64,000 nt of DNA. Source: Flaviaesturariibacter aridisoli (lineage in GTDB: Bacteria > Bacteroidota > Bacteroidia > Chitinophagales > Chitinophagaceae). The number at the start of each line of letters is the position of its first letter. Position 1 is the first letter of the stretch. Position numbers and translations under genes: made by a program. Below, piece by piece: positions 15,803 through 24,554 of this stretch. The stretch lies in assembly GCF_004343705.1 (NCBI RefSeq), contig NZ_SKFH01000029.1, positions 1-64,000 of the forward strand. The letters run 5' to 3'. The notes under the pieces were generated by a model. That model was not told the origin of the DNA. It was given only the letters and a program-made list of their open reading frames with translations, and did no database searches.

Positions 15803-17407
15803 TCAATAAGGCTTCGCTTGCTGGCTGGCCTGCTGGGCCTGCTCCAGGGCGTCTTCGGCACCGACCACGCCGATCGGGCCTTTCTGCGGATTGCGGGCCT
15901 GCTGCAGCCCTTCCGACACGCGGCGCCCGTAGTCGGCGTCGCACTGGGAGAGGAGTTCCACCATGCGGTCCTGGATGATCTGCTTGCAGGGCGCGAGCGT
16001 GGTCACCAGGTTTTTGACCAGCTCGTCGCGCTCCCAGTCTTCGAAGGCGCGGTAGCGCTCGCCGGCCTGCCCGAAGTTGTTCTGCTTCTGGATCTTTTGC
16101 CGCACGAGGTGGGCGTTGTAATGGGGGGTGTGCTCCTTGCCGGCGCGCTTCGCCTCGGTCAGCGTGTTCTGCGAGGAAGGCTCGTAGTTCACGTGCGGGT
16201 TGCTGCCCTCCACGATATCCTGGCGATAGGCCATCTGCCCGTCGCGCTGGTTGGTGGCCACTTTCACCCGCGGCGCGTTGATGGGCAGCTGCAGGTAGTT
16301 GGTGCCCACGCGGTAACGCTGGGTGTCGCTGTACGAAAAGGTGCGTCCCTGGAGCAGCTTGTCGTCGGAGAAGTCGAGGCCGTCCACGAGTACGCCTGTA
16401 CCGAAAGCGGCCTGTTCCACCTCTGCGAAATAGTTCACCGGGTTGCGGTCGAGCACCATGCGGCCCACGGGCAGGAAGGGAAACTGGTCCACGGGCCAGA
16501 TCTTGGTGGCGTCGAGCGGGTCGAAGTCGAGCTCGGGATGATCGTCGTCGCTCATGATCTGCACGCAGAGCTCCCACTCGGGAAATTCGCCGCGCTCTAT
16601 GGCCCGGTAGAGGTCCTGCGTGGCGTGGTTGAAGCTCTTGGCCTGGATGGCCTGCGCTTCCTCCTGTGTGAGATTCTTTATGCCCTGCTTCGGCTCCCAG
16701 TGGTATTTGATGAGAACGGCGTCGCCATCGGCGTTCACCCACTTGTAGGTATTCACCCCAGAGCCCTGCATCTGGCGGTAGGAGGCCGGGATGCCCCAGG
16801 GTGAGAAGAGGAAGGTGATCATGTGCATCGCCTCGGGTGTGTTGGAAATGAAGTCGAAGATGCGCTCGCCGTCCTGCTGGTTGAATACCGGGTCGGGCTT
16901 GAAGGCGTGTACCACGTCGGGGAACTTCATCGCGTCGCGGATAAAGAAGATCTTGAGGTTGTTGCCTACGAGGTCCCAGTTGCCGTCTTCGGTATAAAAC
17001 TTCACGGCGAAGCCACGCGGGTCGCGGAGCGTTTCGGGCGAATGGCCCCCGTGGATGACGGTGGAGAACCGTACAAATACGGGTGTGCGCTTGCCTTTTT
17101 CCTGGAACAGTTTCGCCCGGGTATACTTAGCTACCGGATCGTTGCCGACTGTGCCGTACGCCTCGAAGTAGCCGTGGGCGCCGGCGCCGCGGGCGTGCAC
17201 CACGCGTTCGGGGATGCGTTCGCGGTCGAAGTGCGAGATCTTTTCCAGCAGGTGGTAGTTCTCCAGCGTCATTGGTCCGCGGGGCCCGATGGTACGGGTG
17301 TTCTGGTTGTCGGATACCGGGTGGCCCTGGCGGGTGGTGAGGTTGGATGGCTGCGAATAACCATCGCCGTTGCCGGTGCCGTTTCCGGGCTTTTGTTCGT
17401 TGCTCAT
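15803..17407 (-). CDS. katA: Monofunctional heme catalase
   Basis: 534 aa from ATG 17407. Diagnostic segments are all present: [19 protein letters not shown] with the distal His, [29 protein letters not shown], the Asn in [25 protein letters not shown], and the proximal heme-ligand region [22 protein letters not shown]. It dismutates H2O2 in the cytoplasm. The start at 17407 was preferred to 17425 because a strong promoter ends at 17427, so transcription would start near 17421. A hairpin terminator follows. Monocistronic. Confidence 0.97.
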   Translation of the reverse strand: MSNEQKPGNGTGNGDGYSQPSNLTTRQGHPVSDNQNTRTIGPRGPMTLENYHLLEKISHFDRERIPERVVHARGAGAHGYFEAYGTVGNDPVAKYTRAKLFQEKGKRTPVFVRFSTVIHGGHSPETLRDPRGFAVKFYTEDGNWDLVGNNLKIFFIRDAMKFPDVVHAFKPDPVFNQQDGERIFDFISNTPEAMHMITFLFSPWGIPASYRQMQGSGVNTYKWVNADGDAVLIKYHWEPKQGIKNLTQEEAQAIQAKSFNHATQDLYRAIERGEFPEWELCVQIMSDDDHPELDFDPLDATKIWPVDQFPFLPVGRMVLDRNPVNYFAEVEQAAFGTGVLVDGLDFSDDKLLQGRTFSYSDTQRYRVGTNYLQLPINAPRVKVATNQRDGQMAYRQDIVEGSNPHVNYEPSSQNTLTEAKRAGKEHTPHYNAHLVRQKIQKQNNFGQAGERYRAFEDWERDELVKNLVTTLAPCKQIIQDRMVELLSQCDADYGRRVSEGLQQARNPQKGPIGVVGAEDALEQAQQASQQAKPY

Positions 17408-17426
17408 GGTAAAGGGTTTGTCCAAC

Positions 17427-17457
17427 TAAATATAACGCGCCGCCAGACGCCGGGCAA
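17427..17457 (-). promoter_or_regulatory. Catalase promoter (TTG - 20 nt - TATATTTA)
   Basis: Read on the minus strand, TTG (17457-17455) and TATATTTA (17434-17427) are separated by 20 nt, close to the Bacteroidota housekeeping consensus. Predicted transcription start about 17421, leaving a leader of about 13 nt before ATG 17407. Confidence 0.65.
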
Positions 17458-17471
17458 GCGCTGAGGTTGGC

Positions 17472-18329
17472 TTATTGGAAGCGTTGTTCCCGTTCAATGG
17501 CACGCCAGGGCTTCCGGAAGAACCCGTCAACGACCTCGTTGAACAGGTCGTGGTAAACAACCGGGGTGGAATGCCCCGAGGCGGGTAGGATCCAGAGGTA
17601 GGCGCGGGGGATGGACCGGGCGATCAGCAGCGTGTGTTCGGTGCGGATCACGTCGTGGTCGCCGCCGATCACCAGCGTCGGGCAGCGGACGCCTGCAAGG
17701 GCGGCCGGATCGATCCGGGGTTCTTCCGCCAGCAGGCGTGCCAGCTTGCGGCCGGTGCGCACTTCGGGTGATTCTTTCTGCATGCGCAGTCCTTCCTGGT
17801 ACTGTTGGGCCCAGCGCCATACCCAGGGGTCAACGGCGCTGCTGTCGGGCTGCAGGTTTGCGCCGGTGATGGCCAGCTTCTTTACTTTTTCCGGGTGACG
17901 CAGGGCAAGCAGTAATCCATTGATGCCGCCATCGCTCCAGCCTATGACGTAACAGGAGTCGAGCTGGAGCTTGTCGAGCAGCGCGGCGAGGTCGTCGGCC
18001 ATCATTTCGTAGCTGAGCGAGTCGCCCGGGTCGGCTGTTTTGCCCTGTGCGCGGCTGTCGGCCAGGATCACCCGGTAGTGCTTTTCGAAATAGGGAATCT
18101 GGCACAGGAAGTTGTTGATCGATCCGCCGTTGCCATGTATGATCAGCAAGGGAGCGCCGGTGCCGTAGGTTTCATAATACATGCGCAGGCCCCGGATGTC
18201 GGCATAGTGGCCGGCTTTCGGATTGCGGCCATAGATCGTACTGTCGAAGGGCGATTGGGCGTGAAGGGCAGCGGGTAAGCCGAGCAGGAGCAGGAGCAGC
18301 AGGAGCAGGCGGGTAAGCATACGTGTCAT
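17472..18329 (-). CDS. Exported alpha/beta hydrolase
   Basis: 285 aa from the ATG at 18329, which starts a signal peptide (MTRMLTRLLL, Leu run, ALHAQ); the frame upstream is not protein-like. Hydrolase fold: HGNGGSINNF, SRAQGKTADPGDSLSYEMMADDLAALLDKL, nucleophile elbow GWSDGGINGL (Ser about 142), acid in GGDHDVI and His in GHSTPVVY. Exported hydrolases of this type act on esters in the periplasm; the substrate is unknown. It lies 41 nt downstream of the TPR gene on the same strand, and may be co-transcribed. Confidence 0.85.
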   Translation of the reverse strand: MTRMLTRLLLLLLLLLGLPAALHAQSPFDSTIYGRNPKAGHYADIRGLRMYYETYGTGAPLLIIHGNGGSINNFLCQIPYFEKHYRVILADSRAQGKTADPGDSLSYEMMADDLAALLDKLQLDSCYVIGWSDGGINGLLLALRHPEKVKKLAITGANLQPDSSAVDPWVWRWAQQYQEGLRMQKESPEVRTGRKLARLLAEEPRIDPAALAGVRCPTLVIGGDHDVIRTEHTLLIARSIPRAYLWILPASGHSTPVVYHDLFNEVVDGFFRKPWRAIEREQRFQ

Positions 18330-18370
18330 TTGGGTGCAGCAACAAGGTACGCCCAATCGCCGTTCGGTTG

Positions 18371-19387
18371 CTACTTGTCCGGCGTCAGCTGGTAGCGCGC
18401 CAGGATCCTGTCGAATTCGGCTTCCTGCCCGGCGCTTTTCATCGACCGGTAGGCCTGGCTGATGAGGCTTTCGGCATCGCTCCGGTAGGGCGACTTCATC
18501 TTGATGTACAGCAGGTAGGCCTGGCACAGGTTGTCGAGCGCGGCGGGATAGTCTTTCTTGATGGTGAGCAGGATCTGCCCGATGCCGTAGTAGGCTTCCG
18601 GGTCGCCGGGATAGCGGGAGAGCAGGAGCTGGTAGGCGGCGACGGCTTCATCGGCGCGGCCCAGGAGGCCGAGGGCAACCGGGAGATTCATCAGTGGCGT
18701 GCGGCCCATCGAATCTACCTTGATCGAGGTGCGGTAGGCGTTGACCGCTTTCTCCAGCTTATTGCTGCGGCGGTAGCAAAGACCCAGGTTGTCCCAGGCG
18801 AAGGCAAACTCTGGGTCGGTCTGGACGGCTTTTTCCAGCCACTTGATGGCCTCCGGGTAATTCTGCGCCTCCATGAAGCCCGTTCCCTTCGTATAAGCCT
18901 CGCGGGATTTCTTGTTGTTGGAATAGGAGCTTTCACTGGTCACATCGTCATTCGTCACCAGCAGTCTTTTGAGCGAAGCGCATTCGTTGCGCGTCCTGTT
19001 CTCGACGATGTAATAATAGGTGCGGAAGCCGGGATCGTTGGGGTCGGTGCTGACGATGATCTCTTTGCCCGGCTGCTCCATCGAATGGTACACCTTCATG
19101 GCGCCCTGGTAGCCGATCGAGGCCTGTGCGAGGCAGGAGTGGATCGCATTGAGCAGTTCCTGCTTTTGCTTGCCCAGCTTCGCTACCGAGTCGACGCAGG
19201 TGCAGGCCCCGGCAGCGGATTCATTGAGAAACCGGGCGGTGTCGATCTTCAGCTGCGCCAGGATCTGTTTCGTTGCAGCTTCATCGAGGGTGTAGGAAGT
19301 ATCGCTTGTAGTAACGGTGGCCGTGGTTTGGGCGCCGACGGCACAAGAGGCGCCGAGTAGCGCCAGCAGGAGCAGCTGTTTTCTCAT
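18371..19387 (-). CDS. Exported tetratricopeptide-repeat protein
   Basis: 338 aa from the ATG at 19387 (signal MRKQLLLLALLGASCAVGAQ, with LGASC that could act as a lipobox). The N-terminal 130 residues are helical with ACTCVDSVAKLGKQKQELLNAIHSC. Residues about 175-330 contain four or more TPR-like units (YPEAIKWLEKAVQTDPEFAFAWDNLGLCYRRSNKLEKAV and similar). TPRs mediate protein-protein contacts. The role is unknown; it may assist the exported hydrolase gene downstream. Confidence 0.75.
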   Translation of the reverse strand: MRKQLLLLALLGASCAVGAQTTATVTTSDTSYTLDEAATKQILAQLKIDTARFLNESAAGACTCVDSVAKLGKQKQELLNAIHSCLAQASIGYQGAMKVYHSMEQPGKEIIVSTDPNDPGFRTYYYIVENRTRNECASLKRLLVTNDDVTSESSYSNNKKSREAYTKGTGFMEAQNYPEAIKWLEKAVQTDPEFAFAWDNLGLCYRRSNKLEKAVNAYRTSIKVDSMGRTPLMNLPVALGLLGRADEAVAAYQLLLSRYPGDPEAYYGIGQILLTIKKDYPAALDNLCQAYLLYIKMKSPYRSDAESLISQAYRSMKSAGQEAEFDRILARYQLTPDK

Positions 19388-19481
19388 TACATGCAGTTTA
19401 GATGGAAAAGATAATTCATTCCGGCCATTCCTGAAGCGCAGGCCGTGCTGCTTATTGTATTCGCTGATTGCTGCGGATGGC

Positions 19482-20063
19482 CTACCAGCGGGCTGATGCG
19501 CCCCCGCCTTGCCGGGGCCGGCGGGTCCGTCGCTGTTGCTGCCGGTATTCGATGATGCGCTCTTGCTGCGCCCCGGCGCACCAGGGATCTTCGGCGGCGG
19601 TAGGTCCCCACTCGCTGCCGGTGTAATGATCTTGCTCGTAGTGATCGTGGTAGTACTTGCTGCCGATGCCGTAGTACACGCCGTTGCGGGTATGCATCTC
19701 GCGGTAGCGTTTTTTATAAACGGCGGCCCAGAGGCAGAACCCGGCCGCGCCGCCAAAGATGACGATGCGGGCGAGCAGCCACATGCGGTCGTTGTAGCGC
19801 TTTTCACCGGGCGTAAAGCCGTCCGCATCGCGGGGCTCTTCCTTTTGGCTTACAGCGATCACGGTCCCGACGCCGGTTCCTTCGGGTGTCGGAATGGTGT
19901 CGCTACCTTCGGTGACCACGTTTTCCCAGCCTTCCGGGTGCTCACCCGCCATCACCTGGTCGATGACGCGGTTGAGGGAGTCGTTGCTGATGGAGGATTG
20001 CGCGCGGGTATTCGCCGCGTAAAGCAGCAGCAGGAGCAGGATGGCGTTACGAAGGAAGGTCAT
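19482..20063 (-). CDS. Exported membrane-anchored protein of unknown function
   Basis: 193 aa from ATG 20063: a signal peptide (MTFLRNAILLLLLLYAANTRAQ), a mature stretch that is serine/threonine rich, then one transmembrane helix about residues 98-115 (LLARIVIFGGAAGFCLWAAVY) and a charged, Tyr/His/Gln-rich C-terminus (SKYYHDHYEQDHYTGSEWGP). The start overlaps the 3' end of the upstream gene by 17 nt, which suggests translational coupling. No homologue family recognised. Confidence 0.6.
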   Translation of the reverse strand: MTFLRNAILLLLLLYAANTRAQSSISNDSLNRVIDQVMAGEHPEGWENVVTEGSDTIPTPEGTGVGTVIAVSQKEEPRDADGFTPGEKRYNDRMWLLARIVIFGGAAGFCLWAAVYKKRYREMHTRNGVYYGIGSKYYHDHYEQDHYTGSEWGPTAAEDPWCAGAQQERIIEYRQQQRRTRRPRQGGGASARW

Positions 20064-20463
20064 GCGGGTTGGTTTTCGGCCGGAGCATCCAGTAGTGCCG
20101 CCACATGCGCAGCGCCACGGCCAGGCTAAAGATAGCCGAAAGGATCCCAGCCTGCGCAAAGGGGTTCCCGGAAAGATACACGCCGAAAAGCCGCAGCACG
20201 GCCCCGATAAGAAAGGCCGCGATGAGGATCATCGGGGGCATGATGACCAGGTATTCGGTGGCTACCTTGCCGGTTACGAAGTGCTGCAGGATAAAGAAGA
20301 GATAGGTGGCCAGCAGGGTGCCGCCGATCAGGTTGCGCATCGTATAGCCGAGGGCATCAGGACTGTCCTCGGGCGTGTTGGTGGCGTAGCGGACGAGGAA
20401 GTACAGCGCGATGGCGTAGGCGGCGCAAAGCAGGAAAAAGAAGAGGGTTCGGGCTCCTTTCAT
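20047..20463 (-). CDS. Four-helix membrane protein of unknown function
   Basis: 138 aa with about four transmembrane helices (FFFLLCAAYAIALYFLVRY, GGTLLATYLFFILQHFV, YLVIMPPMILIAAFLIGAVLRLF, AGILSAIFSLAVALRMW). ATG at 20463; divergent from the aldehyde dehydrogenase gene. It overlaps the next minus-strand gene by 17 nt, forming a two-gene membrane operon. No family recognised. Confidence 0.65.
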   Translation of the reverse strand: MKGARTLFFFLLCAAYAIALYFLVRYATNTPEDSPDALGYTMRNLIGGTLLATYLFFILQHFVTGKVATEYLVIMPPMILIAAFLIGAVLRLFGVYLSGNPFAQAGILSAIFSLAVALRMWRHYWMLRPKTNPHDLPS

Positions 20464-20526
20464 GGGCGCAAGGTACGCAAAGCGGGGCAGGCCTGTTCCG
20501 GCAGCATCTTTGCACAAATCCCCGCC

Positions 20527-22131
20527 ATGAACAACGGCCAACCCGCGACTGATATCAATGCCGTGCTCGAAGCTTCTTTTGCGGCCTTCGGAGCCTACCG
20601 TGAGCGCAGCCTCGCCGACCGCGCCGCCTTTCTGGAAGGCATCGCCGGAGAGCTGGAGCGCGCTGCGGATGCCATAATCGAGACGGCCGCCCGCGAAACG
20701 CACCTGGCGCCGGAGCGCCTGCGTACCGAGCTGCAGCGGACGCAGTGGCAATTGTATTCCTACGGCCAGGCCTGTAAGGAAGGTGCCTGGCTGGATATCC
20801 GCATCGATACACCAGGAAGAGGTGCCGGTTTCCGGTCTCCGGTTTCCAGTTCAGAAACGACAAAGACCAACGCCAAAAATGTGAAGCCGGAATCCGGAAA
20901 CCAGCAACCCGAAACCGACGATCGGAAACCGGAAACCGCAAGCTGGAAACAGCATGCCCGCCAGAACGACCTGCGCAAGATGCTCGTGCCCCTGGGTCCG
21001 GTTGTGGTCTTTGGCGCTTCGAACTTTCCTTTCGCTTACAGTACTGCCGGTGGCGACACGGCCTGCGCGCTGGCGGCGGGCTGCCCCGTGATCGTAAAGG
21101 CCCACCCGGCACATGCGGCCACCTCGCGGCTCGTGGCCGAAGCGGTGGTCCGCGCCGCCCGCATGCAGGGCCTGCCCGAAGCGGTATTCCAGCACGTGGC
21201 GGGCGACCTTGCCGAAGGGCAGGCGCTCGTGCAGCACCCGCTCACCCGCGCTGTGGGTTTTACCGGCTCGCTGGCGGGCGGTCGTGCCCTGTTCGACCTC
21301 GCCAACGCCCGTCCGGAGCCCATCCCCGTGTTCGCGGAAATGGGCTCGGTCAACCCCGTATTTCTACTGCCCGGCTACGTGGCGGAAAATACCGAAGCGC
21401 TCGCGAAGCAGCTGGTGGCGTCGTTCACCGCGTCGGTGGGCCAGATGTGCACCAACCCGGGTCTGCTGATCGGGATCGAAGGGGAGTCGCTCAGCGCCCT
21501 GCAAAAGGCCATGGTTCACGAACTGGCCGTGGTGCCGCCGGCGGAAATGCTCCACCCCGGCATCGCCAAAGCCTTTCAGCACAAGCGCGCTGGCGCCCTC
21601 GATGTACAAGGTGTGAAAGTAGCCGGCACGCTTTCCTGCCCCGTCGGGCGCAACGAAAGCATCCCGACGCTGGCTACCGTGTCGGGCGACGACTTCCTGG
21701 CCAACCCGCTGTTGCAGGAAGAAGTGTTCGGTCCCTATTCGCTGCTGGTGCGCTGCCGCGACGAGGCGCAGTTGCTGGAAGTGGCACGTAGCCTCAAAGG
21801 GCAACTCACGACCACCATCATCGCCACGGAAAACGAACTGGCTGCCTGCGCCGGGCTCTTGCCGCTGTTGCATGAGCGCTGCGGCCGGCTGGTGCGCAAC
21901 GGAGTGCCGACGGGTGTGGAAGTAGTGCCGGCCATGATGCATGGCGGGCCCTATCCCGCCACAACCGACAGCCGCTTTACCGCCGTGGGTGCCGATGGTA
22001 TCCGCCGCTTTGCGCGGCCACTGTGCTACCAGAACTGGGAAGAGGCTTTGCTGCCACGAGAGCTGCAGTCCGCCAACCCGCTGGGCCTGTGGCGCACCGT
22101 GAACGGCGTGCAGACCCGAGATGCGGTTTAG
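20527..22131 (+). CDS. NADP-type aldehyde dehydrogenase (alpha-ketoglutaric semialdehyde dehydrogenase-like) with inserted segment
   Basis: 534 aa from ATG 20527. ALDH fold with VPLGPVVVFGASNFPFAYSTAGGDTACALAAGCPVIVKAHPAH (cofactor-binding), Glu in FAEMGSVNP, and catalytic Cys in SVGQMCTNPG. The pattern matches 2,5-dioxovalerate/alpha-ketoglutaric semialdehyde dehydrogenases, which oxidise sugar- or hydroxyproline-derived semialdehydes to 2-oxoglutarate. Unusual: residues about 97-142 (after DTPGRGAGF, before KQHARQ) are not family-like and are encoded by a 7-bp-period inverted repeat (20821-20953). The frame is kept. Substrate not provable from context. Confidence 0.85.
   Translation: MNNGQPATDINAVLEASFAAFGAYRERSLADRAAFLEGIAGELERAADAIIETAARETHLAPERLRTELQRTQWQLYSYGQACKEGAWLDIRIDTPGRGAGFRSPVSSSETTKTNAKNVKPESGNQQPETDDRKPETASWKQHARQNDLRKMLVPLGPVVVFGASNFPFAYSTAGGDTACALAAGCPVIVKAHPAHAATSRLVAEAVVRAARMQGLPEAVFQHVAGDLAEGQALVQHPLTRAVGFTGSLAGGRALFDLANARPEPIPVFAEMGSVNPVFLLPGYVAENTEALAKQLVASFTASVGQMCTNPGLLIGIEGESLSALQKAMVHELAVVPPAEMLHPGIAKAFQHKRAGALDVQGVKVAGTLSCPVGRNESIPTLATVSGDDFLANPLLQEEVFGPYSLLVRCRDEAQLLEVARSLKGQLTTTIIATENELAACAGLLPLLHERCGRLVRNGVPTGVEVVPAMMHGGPYPATTDSRFTAVGADGIRRFARPLCYQNWEEALLPRELQSANPLGLWRTVNGVQTRDAV
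20821..20953 (+). repeat. 7-bp-period inverted repeat inside the aldehyde dehydrogenase gene
   Basis: Left arm 20821-20848: GGTGCCG GTTTCCG GTCTCCG GTTTCCA. Right arm 20884-20953: AATCCGG AAACCAG CAACCCG AAACCGA CGATCGG AAACCGG and so on. Arms are complementary in word type. It is in frame with the gene and adds about 45 residues in the loop before the cofactor-binding domain. Confidence 0.85.
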
Positions 22132-22247
22132 AAAAAGAAAACCGCTTACAGCGGGGCAGGCTTCGGACCGGCAAGCGGGAGCCGCAGGTGGTTATGGTTT
22201 CTTATGATTTTGCGGACGCACGCTTGGCTCGAGTAGCTCACCATGAG

Positions 22248-22275
22248 GTTTGTGGCTTGAGCGAAGTCGAAGGCT
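22248..22275 (+). repeat. CTGAGCG-type dispersed repeat half-site
   Basis: TTGTGGCTTGAGCGAAGTCGAAGG matches one arm of the dispersed element seen at 32756-32901 and 47022-47078. Only one arm is visible here, upstream of bshC. Confidence 0.55.
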
Positions 22276-22343
22276 GCGTTAATCTTAAGAATCATATCAG
22301 ATCTGCTTTCTTTCTCTCTCCTGTTCCTGTTTACTTTTGGGCC

Positions 22344-23960
22344 ATGTTTACTGCCGATACGGTTGCTTACGCCGCTACAAACCAGTTTTCCCGCATCGTG
22401 ACGGATTACCTTGCCGGCGCCGAAACCCTGGCGCCTTTTTACACGCACCGTCCGGACGTGGAGGGGCTGAAAGCCGCCCTGGAAGCGCGCAAGGCGGCAC
22501 CCGGGCATCGCGCGGTACTCGTGGAAGCCCTGCGCCGCCAGTATGCATCAACGTTTTCCAAAGAGGCCGTGTCGGCCAACATCGAAGCCCTGCTCGACGA
22601 GCGCACGTTTACCGTGACCACGGCGCACCAGCCCAACCTGCTCAGCGGGCCCCTGTACTTCGTGTACAAGATCCTGCACGCCATCCGGCTCGCTACGCAG
22701 CTGGAAAAAGACCTTCCCGGTCATCGCTTTGTGCCGGTATTCTATATGGGCTCCGAAGACGCCGACCTGGCCGAGCTCAATCATTTCACGGTGCAGGGCA
22801 AACGCTATGTGTGGAATACACAGCAAACCGGCGCCGTAGGCCGCATGCGGATTGACAAGCAGTTGCTGTCGTTGCTCACGGAGCTCGAAGGGCAGCTCGC
22901 TGTGGCCCCGAAAGGAGCGGAGCTGATGGCGCTGTTGCGCCGCTGCTATACCGAAGGACGCAGCATCCAGGACGCTACGTTTGCATGGGTGCACGAACTG
23001 TTCGGACGCTACGGCCTCGTAGTGCTGATTGCCGACGATCCATCGCTCAAGGCGCTGATGAAGCCTGTGTTCGAGGCCGACCTGTTCCGGCAGGAAGCCG
23101 CGGGCATCGTAGCCGCCACTTCGGAGCGCCTGCAGGCACATTACAACGTGCAGGCGCATCCGCGTGAGATCAACCTGTTTTACCTGAAAGACGATATCCG
23201 TGCCCGCATTGAACAGCGTGGCGACGAGTTCTTTGTTGTCGGCACCGACATCCGGTTTTCCGCAACGGAAATGCTTGCCGAGCTCGAAAGCCATCCTGAA
23301 CGCTTCAGCCCGAACGTGATCCTGCGCGGGCTCTACCAGGAAACGATCCTGCCAAACGTGGCCTTTATCGGCGGCGGCGGCGAGCTCGCTTACTGGCTGC
23401 AGCTGAAAGAGCTCTTTGCCCATTACGCGGTTCCTTTCCCGGCACTGGTGCTGCGCAATTCCTTCCTGCTCCTCGACGAGCGGCAGCAGGAACTGGCCGC
23501 GTCGCTGCAACTTGATACGGAATCCTTGTTTCAATCGGAGCTGGATCTTATGAATCGCCACCTCAAGCTCCAGGGGCGCAAGCCGGAGCTGAATGGCGAA
23601 GTGTCGGAGCTCCGGCAGCTTTATGAAAAGCTGGCGGGCGGAGCGGTACAGATCGACGTCACGCTCGGGCGCCATGTGGCTGCCCTGCAGGCGCGCGCGC
23701 TGAACCAGCTCGAGGCGCTGGAGAAGAAAATGCAACGGGCCGCGCGCAAAAAGGAAGATGCCACCGCGCGGCAACTGCACAAGCTGAAGGAGCAGCTGTT
23801 TCCGAAAAACGGCTTGCAGGAACGCGTGGAGAATGTAAGCTCCTGGTACGCGCAGGAAGGGCCCGCATTCATCGAGGCTTTATTGGAACATTCGGGTGCG
23901 CTGGAGCAGCGCTTTACCGTGCTGTATCGAAGCCATTCGGCCAGCGGCCTTGCAGGGTAG
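22344..23960 (+). CDS. bshC: Putative cysteine ligase BshC (bacillithiol synthesis)
   Basis: 538 aa from ATG 22344 ([12 protein letters not shown]). BshC adds cysteine to glucosaminyl-malate, the last step of bacillithiol synthesis, in the cytoplasm. Hallmarks: [41 protein letters not shown], the C-terminal coiled coil ([32 protein letters not shown]) and [23 protein letters not shown]. bshA and bshB are not in the window, so the pathway is scattered. Its 3' end overlaps the convergent purE gene by 47 nt. Confidence 0.93.
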   Translation: MFTADTVAYAATNQFSRIVTDYLAGAETLAPFYTHRPDVEGLKAALEARKAAPGHRAVLVEALRRQYASTFSKEAVSANIEALLDERTFTVTTAHQPNLLSGPLYFVYKILHAIRLATQLEKDLPGHRFVPVFYMGSEDADLAELNHFTVQGKRYVWNTQQTGAVGRMRIDKQLLSLLTELEGQLAVAPKGAELMALLRRCYTEGRSIQDATFAWVHELFGRYGLVVLIADDPSLKALMKPVFEADLFRQEAAGIVAATSERLQAHYNVQAHPREINLFYLKDDIRARIEQRGDEFFVVGTDIRFSATEMLAELESHPERFSPNVILRGLYQETILPNVAFIGGGGELAYWLQLKELFAHYAVPFPALVLRNSFLLLDERQQELAASLQLDTESLFQSELDLMNRHLKLQGRKPELNGEVSELRQLYEKLAGGAVQIDVTLGRHVAALQARALNQLEALEKKMQRAARKKEDATARQLHKLKEQLFPKNGLQERVENVSSWYAQEGPAFIEALLEHSGALEQRFTVLYRSHSASGLAG

Positions 23961-24468
23961 CCACCTTCTGATTTACCTCCGCTTCGAGCTGCAGCTTGTA
24001 CTCGGCCATCCTGTTTCCGACCGTTTCATCGAAGGCGCCGATCAGCTGCGCGGCAAGTATGCCGGCATTCTTGGCCGCGTTGAGCGCCACCGTGGCCACA
24101 GGCACCCCGTTGGGCATTTGCAGAATGGAGAGCACCGAGTCCCACCCGTCGATTGAATTGGAAGATTTGATCGGCACGCCGATCACCGGGAGCGGCGTGA
24201 GGGAGGCCACCATCCCGGGCAGGTGCGCGGCGCCACCGGCCCCTGCGATGATCACCTTCAATCCGCGCCCACGCGCACCCTGCGCATATTGAAACATGCG
24301 CTGTGGCGTCCGGTGCGCCGATACGACCGTCAGCTCAAAGTCGATCCCGAATTGCTGCAGGATGTCCGCCGCTGCCTGCATTACCGGCAGGTCGGAGTCG
24401 GAACCCATGATGATGCCAACGAGGGCCGTTTGTTGCTGGTGGTTTGTAGTTGGTGGTTGGGTGTTCAT
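23914..24468 (-). CDS. purE: N5-carboxyaminoimidazole ribonucleotide mutase
   Basis: 184 aa. PurE converts N5-CAIR to CAIR in purine synthesis. Motifs: [47 protein letters not shown]. The catalytic His and the GSDSD loop are intact. The first 15 residues ([15 protein letters not shown]) precede the normal PurE start and are encoded by the left arm of a 7-bp-period repeat (24433-24465), so the gene has gained an N-terminal tail from the repeat, or starts at a non-ATG codon further in. The C-terminal 15 codons overlap the end of bshC on the other strand. purK is 6 kb away. Confidence 0.93.
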   Translation of the reverse strand: MNTQPPTTNHQQQTALVGIIMGSDSDLPVMQAAADILQQFGIDFELTVVSAHRTPQRMFQYAQGARGRGLKVIIAGAGGAAHLPGMVASLTPLPVIGVPIKSSNSIDGWDSVLSILQMPNGVPVATVALNAAKNAGILAAQLIGAFDETVGNRMAEYKLQLEAEVNQKVATLQGRWPNGFDTAR

Positions 24469-24551
24469 ATTCGATCAGGTTGACTGGTGCCTAAACTTCC
24501 TGCAAGATCGATCGAAAGAACTACAAACCACACACTTCGAACTACAAACTT
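24433..24551. repeat. 7-bp-period inverted repeat at the purE 5' end
   Basis: Plus-strand left arm (24435-24466): GTTTGTT GCTGGTG GTTTGTA GTTGGTG GTTGGGT. Right arm (24516-24551): AACTACA AACCACA CACTTCG AACTACA AACTTGT. The left arm codes the purE N-terminus; the right arm sits at the end of the TolC gene. Confidence 0.85.
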
Positions 24552-24554
24552 GTT

